Origin: Clostridia bacterium
Lineage (GTDB): Bacteria > Bacillota > Clostridia > Acetivibrionales > DSM-2933
Assembly: GCA_026416815.1 (NCBI GenBank)
Contig: JAOAEJ010000013.1
Location: 62,001 to 126,000, forward strand
Direction of reading: 5' to 3'
DNA: 64,000 nucleotides
Part shown: positions 24,357 to 32,400 of the stretch, in pieces
Layout: every line of letters begins with the position of its first letter
How positions within the stretch are numbered: the first letter of the stretch is position 1
The notes under the pieces: generated by a model
What the model saw: only the letters and a program-made list of their open reading frames with translations
What the model was told of the DNA's origin: nothing
The model's database searches: none
Translations under genes and position numbers: made by a program

Positions 24357-25322
24357 GTGAAAAAGATGCCTAAGAGAATCCTTAAAGGACTACTTGTTGT
24401 TGTAATATTATTGGTTGCCGTAAACGCAGCTTTTATGGTAGCGGTAAACAGATATATGCCTAAAGAAGCGGCAAACTTACCATGTCGTAATTTGGGGAAT
24501 GGCGGAAAAGCCAAAATAAACGGCTTTGACCTTTGGTATAAGGAAGCTGGTGTTAAGAGCTCCAAATCACCTGTAATAGTTATACATGGTGGACCGGGTA
24601 TGTCAAGCTATTACTTCCATAATTATTTAAGTTTTTTAGAAAAAGACCGCAAAGTTTTTTATTATGATCAAAGAGGTTCTGGGTATTCCGAGATTAAACC
24701 TGATTTATCCTTATATAACAAGGAGAATATGGTAGAAGACCTGGAACAATTCCGTAAGGAAGTAGTAAAGGAAGATAAGGTAACATTGGTTGCCCACTCC
24801 TTTGGAGGGATGGTAGCGTTAGATTACATGCTAAAATATCAAAATAGTATTGAGGATGCGGTACTTATATCCCCTATGTCGGGAAGTTCAAATCCGACTG
24901 CCAGTGCTGTGCAGCTTTTAAATACAATATTTAAACACGGTTTCCCGCCTAATGACCCGGCCAAAGCAAATGAATGGTTTATGAAAACACAGCATACATT
25001 CTTTAGTGGATGTTTTTACAATAAAGACAATGAAAAAACACTTGATGACCTGGGGTATATATCTTTTGCGACATTGGCTTCAACCGGAAGTAAAAATATG
25101 CCGCAAAAGCCTGGTGAAAAATATGCCGGAATAAAAAGCCGGACATTGATTTTGTACGGCGAAAAGGAATATATGGCAACAGCCGAAAGTAGTCAGCTTG
25201 AGCTGCATAAAGCTTTATCAAATTCAGTTTTTAAGAAAATGGACCATAGCGGGCATTTTTCATTTGTTGAAGAACCGGACAAATTTGCCCGTGAGGTACA
25301 ATTATTTCTCAATCAGAAATAA
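24357..25322 (+). CDS. Membrane-anchored alpha/beta hydrolase, S33 proline-iminopeptidase type
   Basis: Predicted 321 residues from the GTG at 24357. The N-terminus is a short basic stretch (KKMPKRILKG) followed by about 20 hydrophobic residues, so it is probably a signal anchor with the catalytic domain outside the membrane. Visible: oxyanion-hole motif HGGPGMS (His at about 77), YDQRGSGYS, nucleophile elbow AHSFGG (Ser148; the first Gly of GxSxG is Ala), and catalytic His300 in DHSGHF. The usual acid site after LILYGEK is Glu rather than Asp, so the triad may be Ser-Glu-His. HGGPG and DQRGSG are typical of proline iminopeptidases (family S33). Located among sugar-tailoring genes; it could hydrolyse a precursor or the product outside the cell, or act in self-protection. 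Substrate unknown. Confidence 0.88.
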   Translation: MKKMPKRILKGLLVVVILLVAVNAAFMVAVNRYMPKEAANLPCRNLGNGGKAKINGFDLWYKEAGVKSSKSPVIVIHGGPGMSSYYFHNYLSFLEKDRKVFYYDQRGSGYSEIKPDLSLYNKENMVEDLEQFRKEVVKEDKVTLVAHSFGGMVALDYMLKYQNSIEDAVLISPMSGSSNPTASAVQLLNTIFKHGFPPNDPAKANEWFMKTQHTFFSGCFYNKDNEKTLDDLGYISFATLASTGSKNMPQKPGEKYAGIKSRTLILYGEKEYMATAESSQLELHKALSNSVFKKMDHSGHFSFVEEPDKFAREVQLFLNQK

Positions 25323-25372
25323 ATATATTATCCCTAAATGCTGATTTGAGAAAATATAAAAGATTATGTTAT

Positions 25373-25377
25373 GGAGG
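25373..25377 (+). promoter_or_regulatory. Ribosome binding site deciding the methyltransferase start
   Basis: GGAGG with an 8-base spacer to the ATG at 25386. The in-frame ATG at 25371 overlaps this site and has no good Shine-Dalgarno of its own, so 25386 is preferred. Confidence 0.7.
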
Positions 25378-25385
25378 ACTATGTT

Positions 25386-26177
25386 ATGAGTGAAAATCTA
25401 TTAGAAAAAGGGTCTGTTAATGAGACGCTATTTATTCCACTACATGTAAAAGCTAAGGAAACAAAAGACCCAAAAGGAGTAATCCGTGACCCAAAAGCGG
25501 TTGAGATAAGTGAAAAGGTGAACGTTGACATTTCCAGATTTGATGGAGGTAATATTACTCATGTAGGTATTATTGCCAGAACTGAGGTGATGGATCAGGG
25601 AGCCCGAAAGTTTTTAAAAGAAAACCCAAAAGGTACAATTATAAATCTTGGAGCCGGTTTAGACACAAGACTGACCAGGGTTGATAACGGAAGCTTGAAA
25701 TGGTTTGATTTAGATATGCCGGAGGTTATTGAATTAAGGAAAAAATTCTTTAGTGAATCAGATAGCGTAAAGTTTATACCAAAATCTGTTTTTGACAGCT
25801 CATGGGTTAATGATGTAGATATCGACACTACGGAGCCTGTACTAATTATTGCTGAAGGCATATTGATGTACTTTAAGGAAGAAGAAGTCAAAAAGATTTT
25901 TAATGTGCTGTATAACGCTTTTCCTAATGCAGAAATGTACTTTGACGTTGTACACACCTATTTTATAGGTAAGGGAGTGAGCGCTAATTTTAACTGGGGA
26001 ATAGATAAAGGTAAGGATATAGAGAATCTTCATCCGGGTATCAGACTTGTTGAAAGCTGGAGTACAGGTGATTTACATAAGAAACGTCAGACATTGTTTT
26101 TCCGAGTTATGAATATATTTACATCCATTAGAAATCGAAGTCAGATATTACACATAAACTTTTGTAAATCAAAGTAA
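25386..26177 (+). CDS. SAM-dependent O-methyltransferase, TcmP/LCMT (PPM) family
   Basis: About 263 residues from the ATG at 25386. Class I methyltransferase with the family-typical SAM motif INLGAGLDTRL near residues 86-96, the acidic WFDLDMPEVIELRK stretch, and IIAEGILMYF. These signatures mark the leucine carboxyl methyltransferase/TcmP group, whose members methylate carboxylates or hydroxyls of polyketides and proteins. Here it probably methylates a hydroxyl or carboxylate of the polyketide or its sugar (inference). It sits 63 bp after the hydrolase and 78 bp before the ECH gene. No sign of truncation. Confidence 0.88.
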   Translation: MSENLLEKGSVNETLFIPLHVKAKETKDPKGVIRDPKAVEISEKVNVDISRFDGGNITHVGIIARTEVMDQGARKFLKENPKGTIINLGAGLDTRLTRVDNGSLKWFDLDMPEVIELRKKFFSESDSVKFIPKSVFDSSWVNDVDIDTTEPVLIIAEGILMYFKEEEVKKIFNVLYNAFPNAEMYFDVVHTYFIGKGVSANFNWGIDKGKDIENLHPGIRLVESWSTGDLHKKRQTLFFRVMNIFTSIRNRSQILHINFCKSK

Positions 26178-26255
26178 TTTGAAGAACTGAAGATTGGTGT
26201 CTGAAAAGTATACGTAATATTGCATTTATTAGCGTGAGAGTGTGGAGAAGCTGAT

Positions 26256-27020
26256 ATGAACTTTAAGACTTTATTAGTAGAAGAAAATCAAGGAATTATA
26301 AATATCAATTTTAACAGGGCTAGTGAGAAAAACAGCATAACTACTGAAATGCTCAGAGAAATCAATATGGTTTTGGATTATGCGGAAAGGACCCCGCAAA
26401 ACAAGATGGTTGTTTTACAGGGAAGTGATAATTTCTTCTGCACAGGAATGGATTTTAAAGAATTTTCCGAATCAGTTGCCGGGCATGACAGTGAAAACCG
26501 CGCAGATCCATATATGAATACCATAAAAAGATTTTCACTGATACCTAAAATTATAGTATCAAAGGTAGACGGCCAGGTTACTGCGGGCGGGGTAGGATTT
26601 GTGGCTGCAAGTGATTATGTGGTAGCCACAGAACGGGCCCAGTTCAGTCTATCGGAGGCCTTATGGGGGCTTCTGCCTGCTATGGTGCTGCCGTACCTTA
26701 TTCGTCGTGTAGGGTTTCAAAAGGCCTATAGTATGACACTTACCACTCAGACAGTTACTGCCGAGGAAGCATACGCCATACACCTTGTGGACAGCCTTTC
26801 AAATAATCCCGAACAGGCTATTCATAGACTTTGGCTTAGATTGAGGCTTATCGACGGGTCTACTGTAAAGCATATGAAGGAATACTTTAGAAAGCTCTGG
26901 ATAATTAATAATTCAGTTGAACAAGAGGCTGTCAATTTGATATCCGGACTGCTATCAGACCCTAGAATCAAAGAGAACATTACAAATTACGTTAATAAGA
27001 ATAAATTTCCATGGGAGTGA
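26256..27020 (+). CDS. Polyketide enoyl-CoA hydratase/isomerase, PksH-like (ECH1)
   Basis: Crotonase-fold protein of 254 residues. The FCTGMDFKEF stretch matches the oxyanion-hole region of PksH/CurE-type ECH1 enzymes, and GQVTAGGVGFVAASDYVVA follows. At the site of the second classical crotonase glutamate it reads SLSEALWGLLPA with Glu kept, whereas the first glutamate site (GGVGF) lacks Glu. ECH1 proteins dehydrate the HMG-type intermediate on an ACP during beta-branching; ECH2 then decarboxylates it. GGAGAAG lies just upstream of the ATG. No HMG synthase, donor ACP, decarboxylating KS or ECH2 is in the window, so those would have to be elsewhere. Modules M3 and M9 are the likely targets. 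A different crotonase role is possible. Confidence 0.83.
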   Translation: MNFKTLLVEENQGIININFNRASEKNSITTEMLREINMVLDYAERTPQNKMVVLQGSDNFFCTGMDFKEFSESVAGHDSENRADPYMNTIKRFSLIPKIIVSKVDGQVTAGGVGFVAASDYVVATERAQFSLSEALWGLLPAMVLPYLIRRVGFQKAYSMTLTTQTVTAEEAYAIHLVDSLSNNPEQAIHRLWLRLRLIDGSTVKHMKEYFRKLWIINNSVEQEAVNLISGLLSDPRIKENITNYVNKNKFPWE

Positions 27021-27022
27021 GG
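27019..27022 (+). promoter_or_regulatory. Ribosome binding site for the glycosyltransferase
   Basis: GAGG overlapping the TGA stop of the ECH gene, 6 bases before the ATG at 27029. This supports 27029 over the upstream in-frame ATG at 27011 and suggests translational coupling. Confidence 0.65.
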
Positions 27023-27028
27023 TGGAAT

Positions 27029-28267
27029 ATGAAAAAGTATATTCTTGTGGCAATGGGAACGGCAGGAGATGTCAACCCCTTTGTAGGGATGGGGCGGGCT
27101 TTGAAGCAGCGGGGGCATAGGGTGTTACTTGTGACAAATCCTTATTTTGAGAAATTTATTCTGGATGCGGGGCTTGAATTCATACCTATTGGGACAGTTA
27201 AGGAATATGTTGAAGGGATGAGTGACCCTGACCTTTGGCATCCGGTTAAATCGGGTGCAGTAGTGCTTAATAGAGTTATTCTTCCAAATATTAAGCAGGT
27301 CTATGATATAATATCCAACTTGTGCAAAGAGGACAAGTATATAGTAGTCTCTACCAGTATGGCCTTAGGGGCAAGGATAGCGGAAGAAAAGCTTAAAATT
27401 CCATTGTGTACCACATATTATCTTCAACCCTCATTGAGAAGTGATAGGGAAATAAACGGAATAACCTTTCCCGATTGGATGCCACGATTTATGTCACGAG
27501 GTATGTTTGCGTTGATGGACAGGCTCCTGGTAGACCGCGCGATATGTCCAAAACTTAATGAATTCAGAGCTGAATTGGGACTAAGTCCGATAAAGTCCGG
27601 TACATTTTCCCAATGGATTAATTCACCTAAGATAGTTCTATGCCTCTATCCGGAATGGTTAAAGCCGTTCCAGCCAGGCTGGCCCAAGCAAACAATTCAG
27701 ACAGGGTTTACTTATTATGACAGTATTCCCGACAGTGAAGCATCTAGAGAAGTTATGCAATTTGTTGAGTCGGGGGAACCTCCCATAATCTTTACACCTG
27801 GAACAGGAGTATTAAATGAGGGAGAATTTTTCAAAGTAGCCGTTGAGTCGGTACAGGCCCTTAAAAGGAGAGCACTGCTATGTACCAAACACAGTTCACA
27901 GTTACCGTCCAAGCTGCCTGAGGGTGTAATGTATGCCGAATATGTACCGTTTAGCTTAGTACTGCCAAAGGCAGCTCTTATAGTACATCACGGCGGTATG
28001 GGTACTATGGTGCAGGCTATATCGGCAGGAATACCTCAGATAATACGGCCCATGGCCCATGACCAATATCAAAACGGTAATTTGGCGCAAAAGCTTGGAG
28101 CCGGAGTGGTGATAAGAAGAAATAAGTTTACTGTGAATCGTGTTACAGAGAAACTAAATTATCTTTTGACATCTGAAACAGTTGCCAGGCGGTGTAGTGA
28201 ATTGGCTAAAAAATGTGATATGCCGGTATACCTAAAAGAAACGTGCGAGATTTTAGAAAAACTCTAG
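27029..28267 (+). CDS. Family-1 (GT-B) UDP-glycosyltransferase, macrolide/sterol type
   Basis: About 412 residues. The N-terminal acceptor domain starts with GTAGDVNPFVGMGRALKQRGH, as in RhlB- and sterol-glucosyltransferase-like enzymes. The C-terminal donor domain has IIFTPGTGVLNEG, YVPFSLVLPKAA, HHGGMGTMVQAISAGIPQI and the closing MAHDQYQNG, in which Asp-Gln at the motif end contacts the sugar of the donor. Expected to transfer a sugar from a UDP donor to a hydroxyl of the polyketide. The two upstream genes make UDP-glucuronate and UDP-xylose, so xylose is the likely sugar (inference; glucose or glucuronic acid cannot be excluded). It is translationally close-coupled to the ECH gene. Confidence 0.93.
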   Translation: MKKYILVAMGTAGDVNPFVGMGRALKQRGHRVLLVTNPYFEKFILDAGLEFIPIGTVKEYVEGMSDPDLWHPVKSGAVVLNRVILPNIKQVYDIISNLCKEDKYIVVSTSMALGARIAEEKLKIPLCTTYYLQPSLRSDREINGITFPDWMPRFMSRGMFALMDRLLVDRAICPKLNEFRAELGLSPIKSGTFSQWINSPKIVLCLYPEWLKPFQPGWPKQTIQTGFTYYDSIPDSEASREVMQFVESGEPPIIFTPGTGVLNEGEFFKVAVESVQALKRRALLCTKHSSQLPSKLPEGVMYAEYVPFSLVLPKAALIVHHGGMGTMVQAISAGIPQIIRPMAHDQYQNGNLAQKLGAGVVIRRNKFTVNRVTEKLNYLLTSETVARRCSELAKKCDMPVYLKETCEILEKL

Positions 28268-28287
28268 ATACATAGGTATATATATAA

Positions 28288-28330
28288 ATTGCGATAATGA
28301 TATTACAAGGAATAATTTGATTATCGCAAT
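28288..28330. repeat. Inverted repeat 1 (11-bp arms)
   Basis: ATTGCGATAAT (28288-28298) pairs perfectly with ATTATCGCAAT (28320-28330). The 21-base centre holds a smaller TATT/AATA pair (28301-28304 and 28311-28314). No T-run follows directly, so it may be an operator or processing stem as easily as a terminator. Confidence 0.6.
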
Positions 28331-28345
28331 ATAACTTAAGGTAAC

Positions 28346-28399
28346 AAATTGCAAAAAAGATGTAGGGTGAACTTCGTTGTAGATTCTTTTTTGCAATTT
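28346..28399. terminator. Inverted repeat 2 (15-bp perfect arms), possible intrinsic terminator
   Basis: AAATTGCAAAAAAGA (28346-28360) is the exact reverse complement of 28385-28399, with a 24-base loop. The arms carry A6 and T6 tracts in both orientations, as in some bidirectional clostridial terminators, but the stem is poor in GC. It could end or attenuate the sugar/tailoring transcript before the last tailoring gene. Confidence 0.42.
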
Positions 28400-28423
28400 A
28401 TATAGATGTATTAAATATACGAA

Positions 28424-28428
28424 GAGGG
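28424..28428 (+). promoter_or_regulatory. Ribosome binding site deciding the methyltransferase start
   Basis: GAGGG with an 8-base spacer to the ATG at 28437. The in-frame GTG at 28428 overlaps this site, so 28437 is the better start. Confidence 0.65.
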
Positions 28429-28436
28429 TGGGAAAA

Positions 28437-29342
28437 ATGTTGTGTCCTGTATGTAATTATTCTATGGAAACTAAAGTGAAGAGTATTGAGGAGCATAAGA
28501 TTCTGTTTGAAGGAAAGCAAATGAATTATGCAATATTTGCGTGCCCTAACTGCAGATCTGAATTTGCAAACCCTTTGCTGCCTCCACCTGACAGTTGGTA
28601 TATAAATATGGATGAATATTATGGGTGGAGATGGGAATTTGGCAAGGCCTTAGAAGACATAAAGGGGAGTAACCTCAAGGGAGATTTGTTGGAAATAGGT
28701 TGTGGCCAAGGTATCTTTCTAGAAAAAATAAAAGATCAATATAGTGTGTATGGCATTGATGTGAATACCACTTCAATTGAGGTGGCGCAAAAAAAAGGTT
28801 TGAAAGCATATGCGTGCAAGCTTGAGGATGTTGCTAAAAATGGCTTGCCGCAGCAATTTGATATAATTACCTTTTTTAACCTCCTGGAACATATCGATAC
28901 GCCGTTGGAGTTTCTCGCCTCAATAAACAAACTGGTAAAACCAGATGGACTGATTATAATATCCATTCCGAATATGGAGCGTGTAAGCCGTAAGGTTTGG
29001 AAGGAGATATGGGATATCCCTCCTCACCACTTAGTTAGGTATTCCAGGGAAGGTATTAAAAAGCTCCTTGAAGCAGCAGGGTTTGAAACCGTGAAAATTG
29101 AGACGGAACCTGCAAATATGATTATTCAAGTAATATATCTTATTGAAGAACTGGTAGTTAAGACTGTCAATCCTTTAAATATAAGAAATAAGAGAATCAG
29201 ACGTACTTTAAAAGCACTGCTTCGAGTGGTTTATCTATTACCCTCGGTGATTTATAACAATGTAAAGTGTGCACTTCACAGCAAGGAATTGAAAGGCAGA
29301 GATGGCATGACTATGTATATACTGGCTAAAAGAAAGGTATAA
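28437..29342 (+). CDS. Zinc-ribbon SAM-dependent methyltransferase
   Basis: About 301 residues. The N-terminus has two paired cysteine knuckles, CPVC at about 3-6 and CPNC about 30 residues later, consistent with a small zinc ribbon. A class I methyltransferase domain follows with SAM motif LLEIGCGQG, the acidic YGIDVN, FDIITFFNLLEHI, and PDGLIIISIPN (Methyltransf_23 type). The C-terminal third is basic and hydrophobic (IIQVIYLIEELVV, LLRVVYLLPSVIY), suggesting membrane proximity. A zinc-binding N-terminus also occurs in sugar C-methyltransferases, so it could modify the deoxy or pentose sugar, but the substrate is not determined by the sequence. It ends 93 bp before subunit 2. Confidence 0.85.
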   Translation: MLCPVCNYSMETKVKSIEEHKILFEGKQMNYAIFACPNCRSEFANPLLPPPDSWYINMDEYYGWRWEFGKALEDIKGSNLKGDLLEIGCGQGIFLEKIKDQYSVYGIDVNTTSIEVAQKKGLKAYACKLEDVAKNGLPQQFDIITFFNLLEHIDTPLEFLASINKLVKPDGLIIISIPNMERVSRKVWKEIWDIPPHHLVRYSREGIKKLLEAAGFETVKIETEPANMIIQVIYLIEELVVKTVNPLNIRNKRIRRTLKALLRVVYLLPSVIYNNVKCALHSKELKGRDGMTMYILAKRKV

Positions 29343-29419
29343 ATTTAGGATTTTGCACTCATTGCTATTTGAATTAAAATAATATTTATACGCTTTCTAA
29401 GGAATATGAGATTTATTAT

Positions 29420-29425
29420 AAAGGG
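29420..29425 (+). promoter_or_regulatory. Ribosome binding site for PKS subunit 2
   Basis: AAAGGG with a 10-base spacer to the ATG at 29436. The in-frame ATG at 29406 has only a Shine-Dalgarno two bases away (AGGA 29400-29403), so 29436 (MDRKEILKLI) is preferred. It also matches the docking-type N-terminus of subunit 3. Confidence 0.55.
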
Positions 29426-29435
29426 TCGTGGTGAG

Positions 29436-32400
29436 ATGGATAGAAAAGAAATTCTCAAGCTTATTCAAGCTAAACAGCTTCCTATAGACAAGGGAGTCAA
29501 ACTATATGACGAACTTGTCAAAAATTCTATAGATAAAATCCCCGAACATGCCTGTATTGTTTTGAAATCCCCGGGATATGTGGATGATTTGAGTTTATCT
29601 ACTGCAAGGCCAAAAGAACCGGGAAATGATGAAATACAGATTGAAGTCAGAGCATTTTCACTTAACTTCGGAGACCTGCTTTGTGTTAAAGGACTATACC
29701 CTACTATGCCCCCATACCCATTTACGCCTGGATTTGAGGTTGCCGGTATTGCGACAAAGGTAGGTAAGGACGTTAAACGTGTTAAAGTTGGAGATCCGGT
29801 TATTTCAATTATGGGACCGCTAATGGGTGGGCACAGCAGCATTGTTACTGTCAGCGAAAACTGGACAGTAAAAAAACCTGATTTTCTCAGCTTTGAAGAA
29901 GCCTGCTCGATTCCCATTACATTTTTGACAGTCTACCATGCATTTGAGGCTGTAAGGATTCAACAGGGGGAAAAGATATTGATCCAAACTGCTGCGGGAG
30001 GTACAGGGCTGATCGCAGTCCAGTTAGCAATGAACTCAGGTGCGGAAATCTATGCTACTGCCGGTTCAGGTGAAAAGCTAAAGTACCTGCACGACATGGG
30101 GGTAAGGAATCTGATAAATTATAGGGAGGAGGATTTCTACCAGAAGGTTATGGAAATGACTGATGGCCGAGGAGTTGATATAGTACTCAATACACTGTCG
30201 GGAGAAGCCATACAAAAAGGTATAAACCTTCTTGGGTCAGGAGGCCGATATGTTGAAATTGCTATGACCGGACTCAAATCATCAAATCCGATCAATATGG
30301 CACATATGGTTGACAACCAAAGCTTTTATAGTGTTGATTTGAGAAAATTCCTTATAAAAAATCAGGGACTTGCTACAAAATATCTGGATATAATGGTTGA
30401 GTACTTAGAAAGCGGAATTGTAAAACCTACCATCTGTAAAGTGTTTAAGTTTTCGGAAATAAAGCAGGCGTATAAATGTCTGGAGGATAGAAGGAATATT
30501 GGAAAGATAGTTGTATCTGTTACGGGACAGCCAACTTCTATAGAGAGGGCGAAATCTTCTGAAAAAAAGCCTGAAAAGGATTATGCAACTGATAGTTCAA
30601 AGACTGTAGACATTGCTGTTATAGGAATGGCAGCCCGATTCCCCGGTTCACCGGACATTAACACGTTCTGGGAAAACTTAGCCAATGGTATAGACCTTAT
30701 TACTGAGATACCTAAAGAACGTTGGGATTGGAAAGATTACTATCACCCTGATTCGGACAACCTTGAAAAAACAAATTGCAAATATGGAAGCTTCATTGAA
30801 AATGCCGACCTGTTTGACTCTTCATTTTTCAAGATTTCAGGGCGTGAGGCCGAAGTTACCGATCCTCAACAGAGGATATTCCTTGAAGAATGTTGGAATG
30901 CTTTGGAGGATGCGGGTTATGCCTCTGAGGCTTTGGACTCTAAACGCTGTGGGGTTTTTGTAGGTGTTGGAGGCGGAGACTACCAGTCAAGGCTCAGACA
31001 AAATAACATCGATCGGATTCCCCAATCCTTCTGGGGTAACGAACCCTCGGTAATACCTGCAAGAATCGCATATTTTCTCAACTTAAAAGGCGCAGCAGTT
31101 TCTATAAATACTGCATGTTCTTCTTCTCTTGTAGCTATTCATGTTGCTTGCCGGAGTATTCTTGCAGGGGATAGTGATATGGCACTTGCAGGAGGAGTTT
31201 TTGTTTGTACAACACCTGAGTTTTATATATTGTCAAGTAATGCGAATATGTTATCACCTGACGGGAGATGTAAGGCTTTTGATAAAAGTGCAAACGGATT
31301 TGTTCCCGGTGAAGGGGCTGGTGTTATCGTACTAAAGTGCTTGGATGAAGCTTTGAAGGATGGAGACCATATTTATGGAGTGATAAAGGGTTCATCAATC
31401 AATCAGGATGGTAAGACAAATGGTATAACTGCTCCAAGCTCTTTATCGCAAACAAGTCTGATGGTTTCGCTATATGAAAAATACGGAATTAATCCTGAAA
31501 CAATCAGTTATGTAGAGGCTCACGGTACCGGTACGGAACTGGGTGACCCCATAGAAGTTGGAGCTTTGACAAATGCCTTCAATAAGTTTACATCCAGAAA
31601 AAACTTCTGCTGGCTCGGCTCGGTAAAAACCAATATAGGGCATACCGTTTCTGCGGCAGGGATTGCGGGAGTTATCAAGGTGCTTCTCGCTCTAAAACAC
31701 GGCAATCTGCCACCATTACTTAATTTTAATGAGCTTAACGAGCATATTAGTTTTGAGGATACACCATTTAAGGTCAATACTGCTTTAGAGGAATGGAAGA
31801 GCGAAGCTGGTAAGCCCAGGAGGGCTGCGGTAAGTTCTTTCGGTTTCAGCGGTACTAACGCACATGTTGTTATTGAAGAATCACCTAAAAAGGAAAATAC
31901 ACCAAATTTACAAATCCCTTATTACTTTATTCCTTTATCTGCTAAGACTGAGCAGGCTTTAAGACAGCGTGTAGAGGATTTGTACAAGTGGTTGAAATAT
32001 ATTGATTGCAGTGAGCATATAGGAAATATTGCATACACATTATTGATGAGAAGAGCACATTTCCCTTTGAGGATTGCTCTGGTAGCAAGGGATACAAAAG
32101 ATTTAATGAAAAAACTTGGTGGGCTGCGCTCAGATTTTAGTGGCACAGATGTGCATGGCAGTATCCAAAGTGATAAGGAATACCAGCATAATCAAAACCT
32201 TATTACTCATGCAAATAATTTGCTAAATGAAATAAGTTTATACAATTTAAATAAAAATACAATTTCTGAAAAAAAGTATCTTGAAAAATTATCACTTATT
32301 AAAGAATTTTATGTCAAAGGTTATCCTCTTGACTGGGCAAGGCTTTACAATGGAGGAAGTCAGAAGCATGTTTCAATGCCCACATATCCTTTCCAGAGGG

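Larger units (their letters stand above)
28268..28436. other. Intergenic gap with two related inverted repeats
   Basis: This 169-bp gap, the longest in the window, lies between the glycosyltransferase and the zinc-ribbon methyltransferase. It contains two successive inverted repeats, both opening with AAATTGC. No convincing promoter is visible, although the AT-rich stretch 28397-28420 could hold one. Confidence 0.8.

Noticed and set aside
29353..29380. Possible promoter before subunit 2 (TTGCAC, 16 bp, TAAAAT)
   Set aside because: The -35 box matches consensus at only three positions, and such boxes are expected by chance in AT-rich DNA.
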